Assembly (NCBI GenBank): GCA_900604495.1
Contig: UWOR01000002.1
Location: forward strand, 310,001 to 374,000
Reading direction: 5' to 3'
From: Desulfovibrio sp. Marseille-P6017
GTDB taxonomy: Bacteria > Bacillota_A > Clostridia > Peptostreptococcales > Peptostreptococcaceae
DNA length: 64,000 nt
Shown here in pieces: positions 18,019-26,875 of the stretch. Each line of letters starts with the position of its first letter. Within the stretch, counting starts at the first letter, position 1. The notes beneath the pieces were generated by a model. It searched no databases, had not been told where the DNA came from, and saw only the letters and a program-made list of their open reading frames with translations. Both the position numbers and the translations under genes were made by a program.

Positions 18019-19917
18019 ATGAATAAAAAACTAATTATATCAAAAAGTTTAGTATTTATATTTGTAGTAGCCTTTGTAGTTGGATTTAAAAGTATATTTG
18101 GAGATGAAAATACACTAATAGGAATAACTACAATAACTGCTACACTAATGTTTTTAAGTAAAGATTTAACCATATCACCTATAAGGAATTCTATTAGATT
18201 AATTTTACTTAATTTATTTATAGGTATATGTGCAATGATTGCATTATCAAATATATGGTTAGGTATTGTGATTAATTTTATAGCTTTATTTACAGTGAGT
18301 TATACACTTTGCTATAATCTAGAAACACCAATGTATTTTCCATTTACTCTACAATATTTATTTTTATTATCAGCTCCAGTAAACATAGATCAAATACCCA
18401 AAAGATTATTAGCTCTTATATTTGGAGCATTATTTATAATGTTAGCTCAAATAATAGCTAATAAAAATAAGATGTCTAAAAGTGGAAATAAAATATTAAT
18501 AAGTGTTTGTAATGCAATAACATCAAAGATTGAAAGTATGAAAGGCCAATCTAAAGAAAATACAGATATAGATATAGAGTCTAATATAAATGCATTTAGA
18601 AAGATGGTTTATGATAAAAGAGAAGTTGAATTTTATCTAACAGAAGAAGGTAGAATAAAACTTAATTTATCTGTGGCGTTAGAAAGTATATATACAATGC
18701 TTAAAGTAATTGATAAATCAGATGATGTATTGTATATAATTAATAACTTAGAACAACTAATCTTAGACACAAAAGATGTTTTAGAAGGCAAAGATATTAA
18801 AACTGATTTAGAAAAAGATATATATGAATTCTTAAGTGAATGTGAAAAAAGAAATATAAGTGACTTACTTACACTACAACTTTTAGATAGTACTATACTT
18901 TTAAAAGATACATTACAAGAATTAAAGAATTTAAAAAAGGAAAACTATAACTTAGTTAAATCAATAGGAGACATTAAAAATAACGGAAAAATTAAATACA
19001 TGTCTAAAAATCATAAATCTCTTAAATTCTGTTATGCAATGCGTGTAGCAATAACAATTACATTTGGAGCATTTATAACAGATTTATTTAATTTATCAGA
19101 AGGTCGATGGATAATGTTTACAATGTTATCTATTATTAATCCAATATATGAGATATCTAAAGGCAAAATAAAAGATAGAATATTATCTACAATAATAGGA
19201 AGTATAATTGTATTTATATTATTTAATATATTTAAAGATACTACATCAAGAAGTTTAATATTAATGTTAACTGGCTATATAAGTGGATATTTGAAAGAAT
19301 ATAAGCATAGTACAATATGTGTAACTGTATCTGCAATTGGTTCTGCAGCAATTTTAGGAGATATAGGATCATTAACACTAAATAGATTAATATTTGTTGC
19401 ATTAGGTGCATTAATTGCGATAATAGCTAATAAAGTGATATTTCCATATAAACTAAAGGATTCAAATGATGAGTTACAAGCAATATATAAAGGTGCGGTA
19501 TCAGATATGCTTAGAGAAATTAAAAATGTTGCAGGAGGTATTAAGCAACCTCATGGTATAAAGAACTTACTTATAATTACATCTTTAGTAGAAGAAAAGT
19601 TAAAAGTTAATAATCAAATACTAGGTATTAATTCTTATGATAAATTAATAAAAGAAGAAAGATTTTTAGTTACAAATATATATGAGCTATATATTTGGAT
19701 TATAAGAGAAAAAGTTAATCCAAAATATGTAAAGTATATTTTAGATGAAATAAATCAATTAATTGAGTATAAAAATGAACCAATCGAAAATACAATAGAA
19801 GAAATAAAAGCAAATATAAGAGAAATAAAAGATTTAAGAACTAAAATAACATTAAGCAGTATAGTTATTATTTTAAAAGAATTAAGAAAAATATCAGATA
19901 TAAAAATAGCAATTTAA
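18019..19917 (+). CDS. FUSC / aromatic acid exporter family membrane protein
   Basis: 632 residues with two hydrophobic bundles: about residues 5-150, and 335-480 (starting near FCYAMRVAITITFGAFITDL). Each is followed by a cytoplasmic helical stretch. This two-halved layout, with the motif GRWIMFTMLSIINP in the second bundle, fits the FUSC/YccS/AaeB superfamily of inner-membrane exporters of aromatic acids and similar compounds. Substrate unknown. ATG after AAAGGGG. A palindromic operator lies before its promoter, so it is probably inducible. Confidence 0.75.
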   Translation: MNKKLIISKSLVFIFVVAFVVGFKSIFGDENTLIGITTITATLMFLSKDLTISPIRNSIRLILLNLFIGICAMIALSNIWLGIVINFIALFTVSYTLCYNLETPMYFPFTLQYLFLLSAPVNIDQIPKRLLALIFGALFIMLAQIIANKNKMSKSGNKILISVCNAITSKIESMKGQSKENTDIDIESNINAFRKMVYDKREVEFYLTEEGRIKLNLSVALESIYTMLKVIDKSDDVLYIINNLEQLILDTKDVLEGKDIKTDLEKDIYEFLSECEKRNISDLLTLQLLDSTILLKDTLQELKNLKKENYNLVKSIGDIKNNGKIKYMSKNHKSLKFCYAMRVAITITFGAFITDLFNLSEGRWIMFTMLSIINPIYEISKGKIKDRILSTIIGSIIVFILFNIFKDTTSRSLILMLTGYISGYLKEYKHSTICVTVSAIGSAAILGDIGSLTLNRLIFVALGALIAIIANKVIFPYKLKDSNDELQAIYKGAVSDMLREIKNVAGGIKQPHGIKNLLIITSLVEEKLKVNNQILGINSYDKLIKEERFLVTNIYELYIWIIREKVNPKYVKYILDEINQLIEYKNEPIENTIEEIKANIREIKDLRTKITLSSIVIILKELRKISDIKIAI

Positions 19918-19921
19918 AAAT

Positions 19922-19955
19922 AAAAAGCTTAAGGTATTCATGCCTTAAGCTTTTT
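19922..19955. terminator. Bidirectional terminator between FUSC and DMT genes
   Basis: 13-bp perfect stem AAAAAGCTTAAGG / CCTTAAGCTTTTT serves both converging genes; the right arm overlaps the stop of the minus-strand gene. Confidence 0.85.
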
Positions 19956-20820
19956 ATATTAAAAGTGTAAGTGTTCCAAGTGTTATAATTATCAGTCCTA
20001 TAAAAGATTTTTTTGTCAGCTTTTCTTTTAAGAATATATAAGAAAAAGCTACAGTAATTAAAATACTTAATTTATCTATTGGAACAACTATACTTGCTTC
20101 TCCATCTTGTAATGCTTTATAGTAGCACAGCCAAGACATACCAGTTGTTATACCTGATAAGCAAATAAATATCCAACTTTTTTTATCTATATTTTTTATT
20201 TCCCCTTGCTTTTTAGTTATAAACACAACAATCCATGCCATTATTAAAACTACAATAGTTCTAATAGCAGTTCCTAGATTAGACTCAATTCCAATAATAC
20301 CTATTTTACCTAGTATTGATGTTAAACTAGCAAAAACAGCTGAAAGAATAGCATAAAACATCCATTTATTATTAGTTTTAGTATTATCATCAATATCTAT
20401 TTCCTTTTTAGTAATCATCATATAAGTACCAATAGCAATACATATCATACCAATAATTTTAGTAAAAGAAAGAGATTCACCAAGAATTATAAATGCTAAA
20501 ATCATAGTTAACACTGTACTTGACTTATCAATAGGTGTAACCTTATTAACATTTCCTAGTTGAAGGGCTTTAAAATAACATAACCAAGAGCCTCCTGTTG
20601 CAAGACCAGAGAATATTAAGAATAATAGAGTTTTATAGCTAATATTAGGTATTGTATCAAAAGATCCTACGACAAATACCATTAACCATGAAAAAATTAA
20701 AATAATAATAGTTCTAATTGCAGTTGCTAAATTTGAATCAGTATTCTTTATTCCTATCTTTGCAAGAATAGCAGTAACACCAGCAAATAAAGCTGAACCA
20801 AATGCGAATATTAACCACAT
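19954..20820 (-). CDS. DMT-superfamily (EamA) transporter
   Basis: 288 residues, about ten TM helices, built from two EamA repeats that are clearly alike: each opens with FASLTSILGKIGI or FAGVTAILAKIGI, followed by NL.TAIRTI.VLI and later GLATGGSWLCYFKALQLG versus GITTGMSWLCYYKALQDG, then VTPIDKSS and VVPIDKLS. The PIDK motif in both halves is typical of this metabolite-exporter subfamily. ATG with GGGAGGA ahead. Substrate unknown. Confidence 0.88.
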   Translation of the reverse strand: MWLIFAFGSALFAGVTAILAKIGIKNTDSNLATAIRTIIILIFSWLMVFVVGSFDTIPNISYKTLLFLIFSGLATGGSWLCYFKALQLGNVNKVTPIDKSSTVLTMILAFIILGESLSFTKIIGMICIAIGTYMMITKKEIDIDDNTKTNNKWMFYAILSAVFASLTSILGKIGIIGIESNLGTAIRTIVVLIMAWIVVFITKKQGEIKNIDKKSWIFICLSGITTGMSWLCYYKALQDGEASIVVPIDKLSILITVAFSYIFLKEKLTKKSFIGLIIITLGTLTLLI

Positions 20821-20998
20821 TTATGTATAGTCCTCCCATAAGTATATTAATGAATATTAAAATCAATTGAAATTAATTAGTATATTCAACTTATTTAGTT
20901 TAGTATATTTTTAATAATATATCAATCAATTTTATAAAACTTTGTGAATAAGTTATATTAAAAATATATTTATATAAATAAAGAAGATATAGTATTGT

Positions 20999-21016
20999 CA
21001 TACTATATATAGTATG
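20999..21016 (+). promoter_or_regulatory. NrdR-box-like palindrome upstream of the ribonucleotide reductase gene
   Basis: CATACTATATATAGTATG is an 18-bp perfect palindrome 94 bases before the nrdJ start. Its core CTATATATAG fits the core of the NrdR consensus (acaCwAtATaTwGtgt, from memory), though the outer bases differ. NrdR represses RNR genes in many bacteria. I see no clear second box at helical spacing. Confidence 0.4.
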
Positions 21017-21109
21017 TTTTTATTTAAAAAATATATTAATACACAAGATAAAGTATACAAGTTAATATAAAAATAGCTAAAATATATTAAGAATGGGAGT
21101 TACAAAGTT

Positions 21110-23236
21110 ATGAAGAAAATCATAAAAAGAGATGGTACAACTGAACCATTCAATAAAGTAAAAGTAATGAATGCTATTTATAAGTCAACTATAAATAGCA
21201 AAGAAGGAGAAGATAAAGAATTACCCAAAATGGTTGCTGATAAAATAGAAGAAATAGTAAATTCAAGGGAAGAAGAAATAAGCGTAGAAGATATACAAGA
21301 TAATGTAGAGCTTTTATTAATGGAATCTAATAGAAAAGATGTTGCAAAAAAGTATATATTATATAGAGATAAAAGAGCTGATATAAGAAAATCAAAATGG
21401 CATATGGATGAATTACAAAAATCAATTTGGACTAACAAATATCAATATAATAATGAATCTTTTGATGAGTGGATAGATAGAGTTTCAGGAAATAACAGAA
21501 AGATAGCTAAGTTAATAAGAGAAAGAAAATTTCTATTTGCAGGAAGAATTCTAGCAAATAGAGGTTTACCTAAGGATGGAATTAAAGTAACTTACTCAAA
21601 TTGTTATGTTTTAAGTCCACCAGAGGATAACTTAGAATCAATATTTGATACAGCTAAAAAGCTAGCAAGAACATTTAGTTATGGTGGTGGAGTTGGATTT
21701 GATATATCTAAATTAAGACCAAGTGGAGCATTAGTTCACAATTCTGCAAAAACAACTACAGGAGCAGTTAGCTTTATGGATTTATACTCAATGACAACTG
21801 GATTAATTGGTCAAAGAGGAAGAAGAGGAGCTTTAATGATATCTATGGATATAAATCATCCAGATATAGAATCTTTTATAGATGTAAAAACAGATTTAGA
21901 AAAAGTAACTAAAGCTAATATATCTGTTAGAATAAATGATAAGTTTATGGAAGCTGTAGAGAAGAAGGAAAAATATAAATGTAAGTTTGTAGTAGAAGAA
22001 ACTAAAGAAGTAATAGAAAAAGAAGTGGATGCTTATAAGTTATTTATGAAGCTTATAACTAATAATTGGGACTTTGCAGAACCTGGAATACTTTTTTGGG
22101 ACAACATTGAAAGATATCATTTATTAAGTGAAGATGAAAAGTTTAAATATGCTGGAGTTAATCCTTGTGCAGAAGAGCCACTACCACCTGGAGGAAGTTG
22201 CTTATTAGGTTCTATAAATTTATCTGAATTTGTAGTAGAACCATTCACAGAAAATGCAATTTTTGATAAAGAAAAATTTAAAGATACTGTATCTGATTGT
22301 ATAATTGGACTTAATGAAGTATTGGATGAAGGACTAAACTTACATCCATTAGATGAACAAAAAGAAAGTGTTAGAGAATATAGACAAATTGGTTTAGGCG
22401 TTATGGGTATAGCTGATATGCTTATAAAACTAAATATAAGATATGGATCAGAAGAATCTATTAAATTATGTGAAGAATTAGCTAAAATAATGTTAAATAG
22501 TGCTATTAAGCAATCTGCATTATTAGCAAAAGAATTAGGAAGCTATGAAAAATATAATAAAGAAGCTATATTTAAATCTGATTTCTTTATTAATAATATA
22601 GATGATGATGTTAAAGAGTTAATAAAAAAATATGGATTAAGAAATTCACAAATATTGACAATACCACCAACGGGTTCTATATCTACAATGTTAGGAATAA
22701 GTGGAGGAATAGAGCCGATGTTTAATACTTCATATATAAGAAAAACTGAAAGCTTACATGATGAAGATGTATTTTATAAGGTATATACACCTATTGTTAA
22801 AGAATATATGGATATAAACGATATTTTAGACGATAATGATTTACCTAATATTTTTGAAACTGCTATGACATTAAAACCTGATGAAAGAATAAAGATGCAG
22901 GCAGCATGGCAAAAGTATATTGATGCATCAATATCATCTACAATTAACCTGCCTTATGAAGCTACTGTTGAAGATGTGTATAATATATATATGTTAGCAT
23001 GGAAAAATAAACTTAAAGGTATTACTATTTATAGAGATGGTTGCAAAAGAAGTGGAATTTTATTAAATGATAAGGCTGATAAAAAGGCAAAAAAAGAAGA
23101 TAAGCATGATGAAGGAATAGTTACATTAGAAGATGGTGTTGAAGAATTTATTTGTCCGGAATGTGGAAATAAAACAGTTATTCCTACAGGAGGATGTGCG
23201 ATTTGTTTACAGTGTGGGTATAGTAAGTGTAATTAA
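21110..23236 (+). CDS. nrdJ: Adenosylcobalamin-dependent (class II) ribonucleotide reductase
   Basis: Reduces ribonucleotides to deoxyribonucleotides without oxygen. An N-terminal ATP-cone (KKIIKRDGTTEPFNKVKVMN) is followed by the RNR barrel: SNCYVLSPPEDNLESIFDT (first redox Cys), FSYGGGVGFDISKLRPSGA, NPCAEEPLPPGGSCLLGSIN (active-site N-x-C-x-E and second redox Cys) and LTIPPTGSISTMLGISGGIE. The C-terminus carries a Zn-ribbon-like cluster (CPEC...CAICLQCGYSKC), as in the B12-dependent clostridial type. 708 residues, ATG after GGGAG. No R2 subunit gene is near, as expected for class II. Confidence 0.93.
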   Translation: MKKIIKRDGTTEPFNKVKVMNAIYKSTINSKEGEDKELPKMVADKIEEIVNSREEEISVEDIQDNVELLLMESNRKDVAKKYILYRDKRADIRKSKWHMDELQKSIWTNKYQYNNESFDEWIDRVSGNNRKIAKLIRERKFLFAGRILANRGLPKDGIKVTYSNCYVLSPPEDNLESIFDTAKKLARTFSYGGGVGFDISKLRPSGALVHNSAKTTTGAVSFMDLYSMTTGLIGQRGRRGALMISMDINHPDIESFIDVKTDLEKVTKANISVRINDKFMEAVEKKEKYKCKFVVEETKEVIEKEVDAYKLFMKLITNNWDFAEPGILFWDNIERYHLLSEDEKFKYAGVNPCAEEPLPPGGSCLLGSINLSEFVVEPFTENAIFDKEKFKDTVSDCIIGLNEVLDEGLNLHPLDEQKESVREYRQIGLGVMGIADMLIKLNIRYGSEESIKLCEELAKIMLNSAIKQSALLAKELGSYEKYNKEAIFKSDFFINNIDDDVKELIKKYGLRNSQILTIPPTGSISTMLGISGGIEPMFNTSYIRKTESLHDEDVFYKVYTPIVKEYMDINDILDDNDLPNIFETAMTLKPDERIKMQAAWQKYIDASISSTINLPYEATVEDVYNIYMLAWKNKLKGITIYRDGCKRSGILLNDKADKKAKKEDKHDEGIVTLEDGVEEFICPECGNKTVIPTGGCAICLQCGYSKCN

Positions 23237-23249
23237 GTAGTATAAATAA

Positions 23250-23296
23250 AAGATAGTTAGGATATATATATATATTATATATATCCTAACTATCTT
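23250..23296. terminator. Bidirectional terminator between nrdJ and hydE
   Basis: Long, near-perfect stem: AAGATAGTTAGGATATA with TATATCCTAACTATCTT, AT-only loop. Confidence 0.8.
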
Positions 23297-23339
23297 AATT
23301 ATTAAATACTATCTTTTATTGATGGTAAAAAATATATTT

Positions 23340-24416
23340 TTATAATGTATTCAGAATAGTTCCACTTCTTTCCTGGGAAATATTATCTCCTCTACTATCA
23401 TCTAATATAAATCCTGCATTGTTGATTTTTTCTTCTATTAGTCTTTTAGATTCTGCTGCCTCATCTCCTGTACCAACCTTATTATTATAAAGAGAGTATT
23501 TTTTACGAAGTTTTTTGGGAGACAAATTAGGCATTATAACGTTTGCACCAGCTTTTAAACCCAACTCTCTACCTATATTGCTTATTGTACCAAGTGCTGT
23601 TGTAGCTGGTAATAAAACTTTTGGTAATAATAGCCTTGTTATTGCGAGCATTAATAGCGTCTTATCTAAACTACCAGCTTTTTCATTTTTAAATGGAGTG
23701 TCATGATGAGGGATAAATGGACCTATACCAACCATATGAGGATCTAATTCTTTTAGATATCTTAAATCTTTTGCTAAATTTTCAGTTGTTTGGAATGGAG
23801 ATTCTACCATGAATCCTGCCCCAACTTGAAATCCAATTTCTTTTAAATTTAAAAGGCATTTTTTTCTATCATATAAGTTTAAATTTTCTGGATGTAATTT
23901 AGAATAGTGTTTTTCACAGGCTGTCTCATGTCTAAGTAAATATCTATCAGCTCCTGCATCAAATAATTTTTTGTAAGAATCATAACTTCTTTCTCCCAAA
24001 GATAAAGTTATGGCACAATCATTATAATTTTCCTTTATCAGTTTTATAATATTAATCAACTTATCATCTGTAAAAAAAGGATCTTCTCCACCTTGAAGTA
24101 CGAAGGTTTTGAATCCAAGTTTATATCCAATTTTACAGCATTCTAGTATATCATCTAAAGAAAGTCTATATCTATCTATATTCTTATTAGAACAACGTAT
24201 ACCGCAGTAATAACAGTCATTTTTACAGTAATTAGTAAATTCTATAAGTCCTCTTAAAAAAATTTTGTTTCCATAATAGTGATCTCTTACTTGACTTGCT
24301 TTTTTAAATAAATATTCTTTATCTTCTGAGCTAATACTATCAATTAAATAAATTAATTCATCTTCTGATAAGTTATGAGTCTCACATAATTTATGTATTA
24401 ATGCCATAATGTACAA
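23340..24416 (-). CDS. hydE: [FeFe]-hydrogenase maturation radical SAM enzyme HydE
   Basis: Radical SAM enzyme that helps build the H-cluster of [FeFe]-hydrogenase. The SAM 4Fe-4S motif is CKNDCYYCG (C-x3-C-x2-C) near residue 64. Further family blocks are FVLQGGEDPFFTDDKL, SLGERSYDSYKKLFDAGADR, LRHETA, GIGPFIPHHDTPF and GANVIMPNLSP. 358 residues. TTG at 24416 is nine bases from AAGGAG and gives MYIMALIHK; the internal ATG (24407) is 18 bases away, so TTG is preferred. hydF, hydG and hydrogenase genes are not in this window. Confidence 0.9.
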   Translation of the reverse strand: MYIMALIHKLCETHNLSEDELIYLIDSISSEDKEYLFKKASQVRDHYYGNKIFLRGLIEFTNYCKNDCYYCGIRCSNKNIDRYRLSLDDILECCKIGYKLGFKTFVLQGGEDPFFTDDKLINIIKLIKENYNDCAITLSLGERSYDSYKKLFDAGADRYLLRHETACEKHYSKLHPENLNLYDRKKCLLNLKEIGFQVGAGFMVESPFQTTENLAKDLRYLKELDPHMVGIGPFIPHHDTPFKNEKAGSLDKTLLMLAITRLLLPKVLLPATTALGTISNIGRELGLKAGANVIMPNLSPKKLRKKYSLYNNKVGTGDEAAESKRLIEEKINNAGFILDDSRGDNISQERSGTILNTL

Positions 24417-24676
24417 TTTACTTTACTCCTTTCAGACTTAGGATTTGTTTTCTTTAAAATAAATTGTAGTACTTAATTTCTTAAATTGCTATATAATTAT
24501 ATTAGTATAAATAAAAGTTTATAGTTTAAATTTATTATTTTGTAAAATATAGTAATTTCTTATAAAATTAAGTAGAAACCGTTATACTACATAAATAAAT
24601 GAATGTAAATCTTATACTGTGTTAAAAAAGTTTTAATATATAGAATTTTAATAATAAAAAATAAAAAAACTATTTA

Positions 24677-24705
24677 TTGACATAAAGTGAAGTATGAATT
24701 ACTAT
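24677..24705 (+). promoter_or_regulatory. Promoter of the asnA T-box transcript
   Basis: TTGACA (24677-24682), 17 bases, TACTAT (24700-24705); transcript begins about 24712, just before the T-box RNA. Confidence 0.75.
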
Positions 24706-24711
24706 TAGTAA

Positions 24712-25005
24712 TAAGAAAATACAGAAAATTCAAAAACGCATTGAAGGGAAGAGTAATTATAAAATTAAGTCAAAGCGAGCTGGTTATGGTGAGAGTCCAG
24801 TACAAGATTTATAACGAAGAACATCCCAGAGCTACTAACCGAAATCTTTAATTAAGAGAGTAGACTTAGTCGGAGCCAAACCGTTATCATATTGGTAGTG
24901 TATGAATTGTACGCTAATAGAGTTGAACTTTTATTAAAGTTAAATTGGGTGGTACCGCGGAAGACAGCCTTTCGTCCCTTTTATATAGGGATGAAGGGCT
25001 TTTTT
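24712..25005 (+). ncRNA. T-box leader, Asn specifier, controlling asnA
   Basis: A T-box riboswitch senses uncharged tRNA. Stem I carries the specifier loop CGAAG-AAC-A-TCCC, with AAC (Asn) at 24820-24822, matching the downstream asparagine synthetase. The conserved T-box sequence GGGTGGTACCGCGG lies at 24947-24960. The competing terminator is CCTTTCGTCCC / GGGATGAAGGG followed by TTTTTT (about 24967-25004). The acceptor-binding bulge reads TGGT, which would prefer A73; a tRNA-Asn with G73 would need a G-U pair. Confidence 0.93.
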
Positions 25006-25042
25006 AATATCAAGAATTAATAACAAAAAGGAGTGTTGTAGT

Positions 25043-26047
25043 ATGTGTTTAATAGTACCCCAAAAATATGAAACTAGCTTAGGAGTAATAGAAACTCAGC
25101 AAGCAATAAAAGATTTAAAGGACTTTTTTGAAAACAGATTAGGGGAAATGTTAAAATTAACAAGGGTTTCATCACCGTTATTTGTTTTACCAGAAACAGG
25201 AGTAAATGATAACCTAAACGGAATAGAAAAACCAGTAAGCTTTACAGTGCCTCATTTAAATAAAAATGCGGAAATAGTACATTCACTAGCTAAGTGGAAA
25301 AGAATGGCTCTTAAAAAGTATGGTTTTTCAGTAGGAAAAGGTCTATATACTGATATGAATGCTATAAGAAAAGATGAAGAATTAGATAATCTACACTCTT
25401 TATATGTAGATCAATGGGATTGGGAACTTATAATAAATAAGGAAGATAGAAGTATAGAAACACTAAAGAAGGTTGTAAAAGATATATATCAAGTATTTAA
25501 AGAAACTGAAGAGCATGTACATGCTATATATCCAGAAGTAAGATGTGATTTACCAGAGGAGATAACTTTTATAACATCACAAGAATTATTGGATATGTAT
25601 CCAAATTTAACACCTAAAGAAAGAGAAGATGCAATAGTTAGAGAAAAGAAAGCAGTATTTTTAATGCAAATAGGCAAAGTTTTAAGTAACGGTCAAAAAC
25701 ATGATGGAAGAAGTCCAGACTATGATGACTGGGAATTAAACGGAGATATATTATTCTATAACCCAGTATTAGATAATGCTATAGAACTTTCTTCTATGGG
25801 GATAAGAGTAGATGAAGAAAGCTTAGAAAGACAATTAGAAGTATCTGGATGTGAGGATAGAAAAGAATTAGAATTCCATAAAGCCTTATTAAACGGAGAG
25901 TTACCTTATACTATAGGTGGAGGAATTGGTCAGTCTAGAATATGTATGTATTTTTTAAACAAGGCACACATAGGTGAGGTTCAAGTTGGAATTTGGCCAG
26001 AGAAAATGATTAAAGAGTGCAAAGAAGCAGGAGTATATTTATTATAA
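25043..26047 (+). CDS. asnA: Aspartate-ammonia ligase (asparagine synthetase A)
   Basis: Makes asparagine from aspartate, ammonia and ATP; class II aaRS-like fold. 334 residues, usual length. Family blocks: ETQQAIKDLKDFFENRLGE, RVSSPLFVLPETGVNDNL, EIVHSLAKWKRMALKKYGF, LYTDMNAIRKDEELDNLHS, YVDQWDWE, GKVLSNGQKHDGRSPDYDDW and LPYTIGGGIGQSRICM. ATG after AAGGAG. Controlled by the Asn T-box directly upstream. Monocistronic. Confidence 0.97.
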   Translation: MCLIVPQKYETSLGVIETQQAIKDLKDFFENRLGEMLKLTRVSSPLFVLPETGVNDNLNGIEKPVSFTVPHLNKNAEIVHSLAKWKRMALKKYGFSVGKGLYTDMNAIRKDEELDNLHSLYVDQWDWELIINKEDRSIETLKKVVKDIYQVFKETEEHVHAIYPEVRCDLPEEITFITSQELLDMYPNLTPKEREDAIVREKKAVFLMQIGKVLSNGQKHDGRSPDYDDWELNGDILFYNPVLDNAIELSSMGIRVDEESLERQLEVSGCEDRKELEFHKALLNGELPYTIGGGIGQSRICMYFLNKAHIGEVQVGIWPEKMIKECKEAGVYLL

Positions 26048-26087
26048 ATTTATATAATAGGTAGTTTTTAAAACTAGTGTAGTTAAT

Positions 26088-26146
26088 AAAATAAATTCCA
26101 AGTCATATAGATTAAAATAATCTTAAAATGGCTTGGAATTTATTTT
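26088..26146 (+). terminator. Terminator after asnA
   Basis: AAAATAAATTCCAAG (26088-26102) pairs with CTTGGAATTTATTTT (26132-26146); long AT-rich loop. Confidence 0.7.
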
Positions 26147-26259
26147 GTTTAACTAAAATAAATTTCTTATAATAAAAAGTAATTTTATATACTAATTAAC
26201 AAGATAGGACTTAAATTCATAAAATATCTATATAACTACTAATGCAGGGAGGGATATAG

Positions 26260-26757
26260 ATGAAGCCAGAATATGGAGATGTAATATGTGTAAATCATGG
26301 TATTTATAATCATTTTGGTATATATGTAGATGAAAATCATGTCATCCATTATGCTGGTAAAGATGAAGATTTTTTTTTGAGAAAAATGCACATAGATGAA
26401 ACTTCTATGGATAAATTTTTGGGAAATTCAAATAGATATTATGTATACAAATTTTCAGAAGATAGTTCTAAATCAGTGAAAAGAATAAGAGCTAATGGTT
26501 TAAATAGAGGTTATAAAGAAAGTGCATATGCAATGTATATGTTATTAAAATTAAAAAATAAGATAAAATATAAAATTTATTCTCCTGATGAAACAGTAAA
26601 AAGAGCTAGAAGTAGAATTGGAGAGCGTAGGTTTAATTTAGGATTTAATAATTGTGAATATTTTGCAGTTTGGTGTAAAACTGGAGTTAGTCAATCATAT
26701 CAAGTTAATTTAGTGTTAGATGCAATATTTATTAAGAGTAAAATAGATATATATTAA
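26260..26757 (+). CDS. LRAT-domain (NlpC/P60-like) protein
   Basis: 165 residues, no signal peptide. The lecithin:retinol-acyltransferase-like fold is indicated by GDVICVNHGIYNHFGIYV (His18), VIHYAG (His30) and the catalytic-Cys motif FNNCEYFAVWC (Cys132), spaced as in LRAT/H-rev107 and the related bacterial NlpC/P60 superfamily. Bacterial members are mostly uncharacterised; acyl transfer or amidase/lipase chemistry is possible. The gene stands alone, with GGGAGGG before the ATG. Confidence 0.75.
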   Translation: MKPEYGDVICVNHGIYNHFGIYVDENHVIHYAGKDEDFFLRKMHIDETSMDKFLGNSNRYYVYKFSEDSSKSVKRIRANGLNRGYKESAYAMYMLLKLKNKIKYKIYSPDETVKRARSRIGERRFNLGFNNCEYFAVWCKTGVSQSYQVNLVLDAIFIKSKIDIY

Positions 26758-26875
26758 TAGAATATATTTAAAATATCTAGTTTATAATGAGTACTTTATA
26801 AAAGTTAAAGCAAAATAATGGTATAATGTAAAGTAGAGCATATAAGAAGTATTATTAATATAAGGGGGAGTATAT

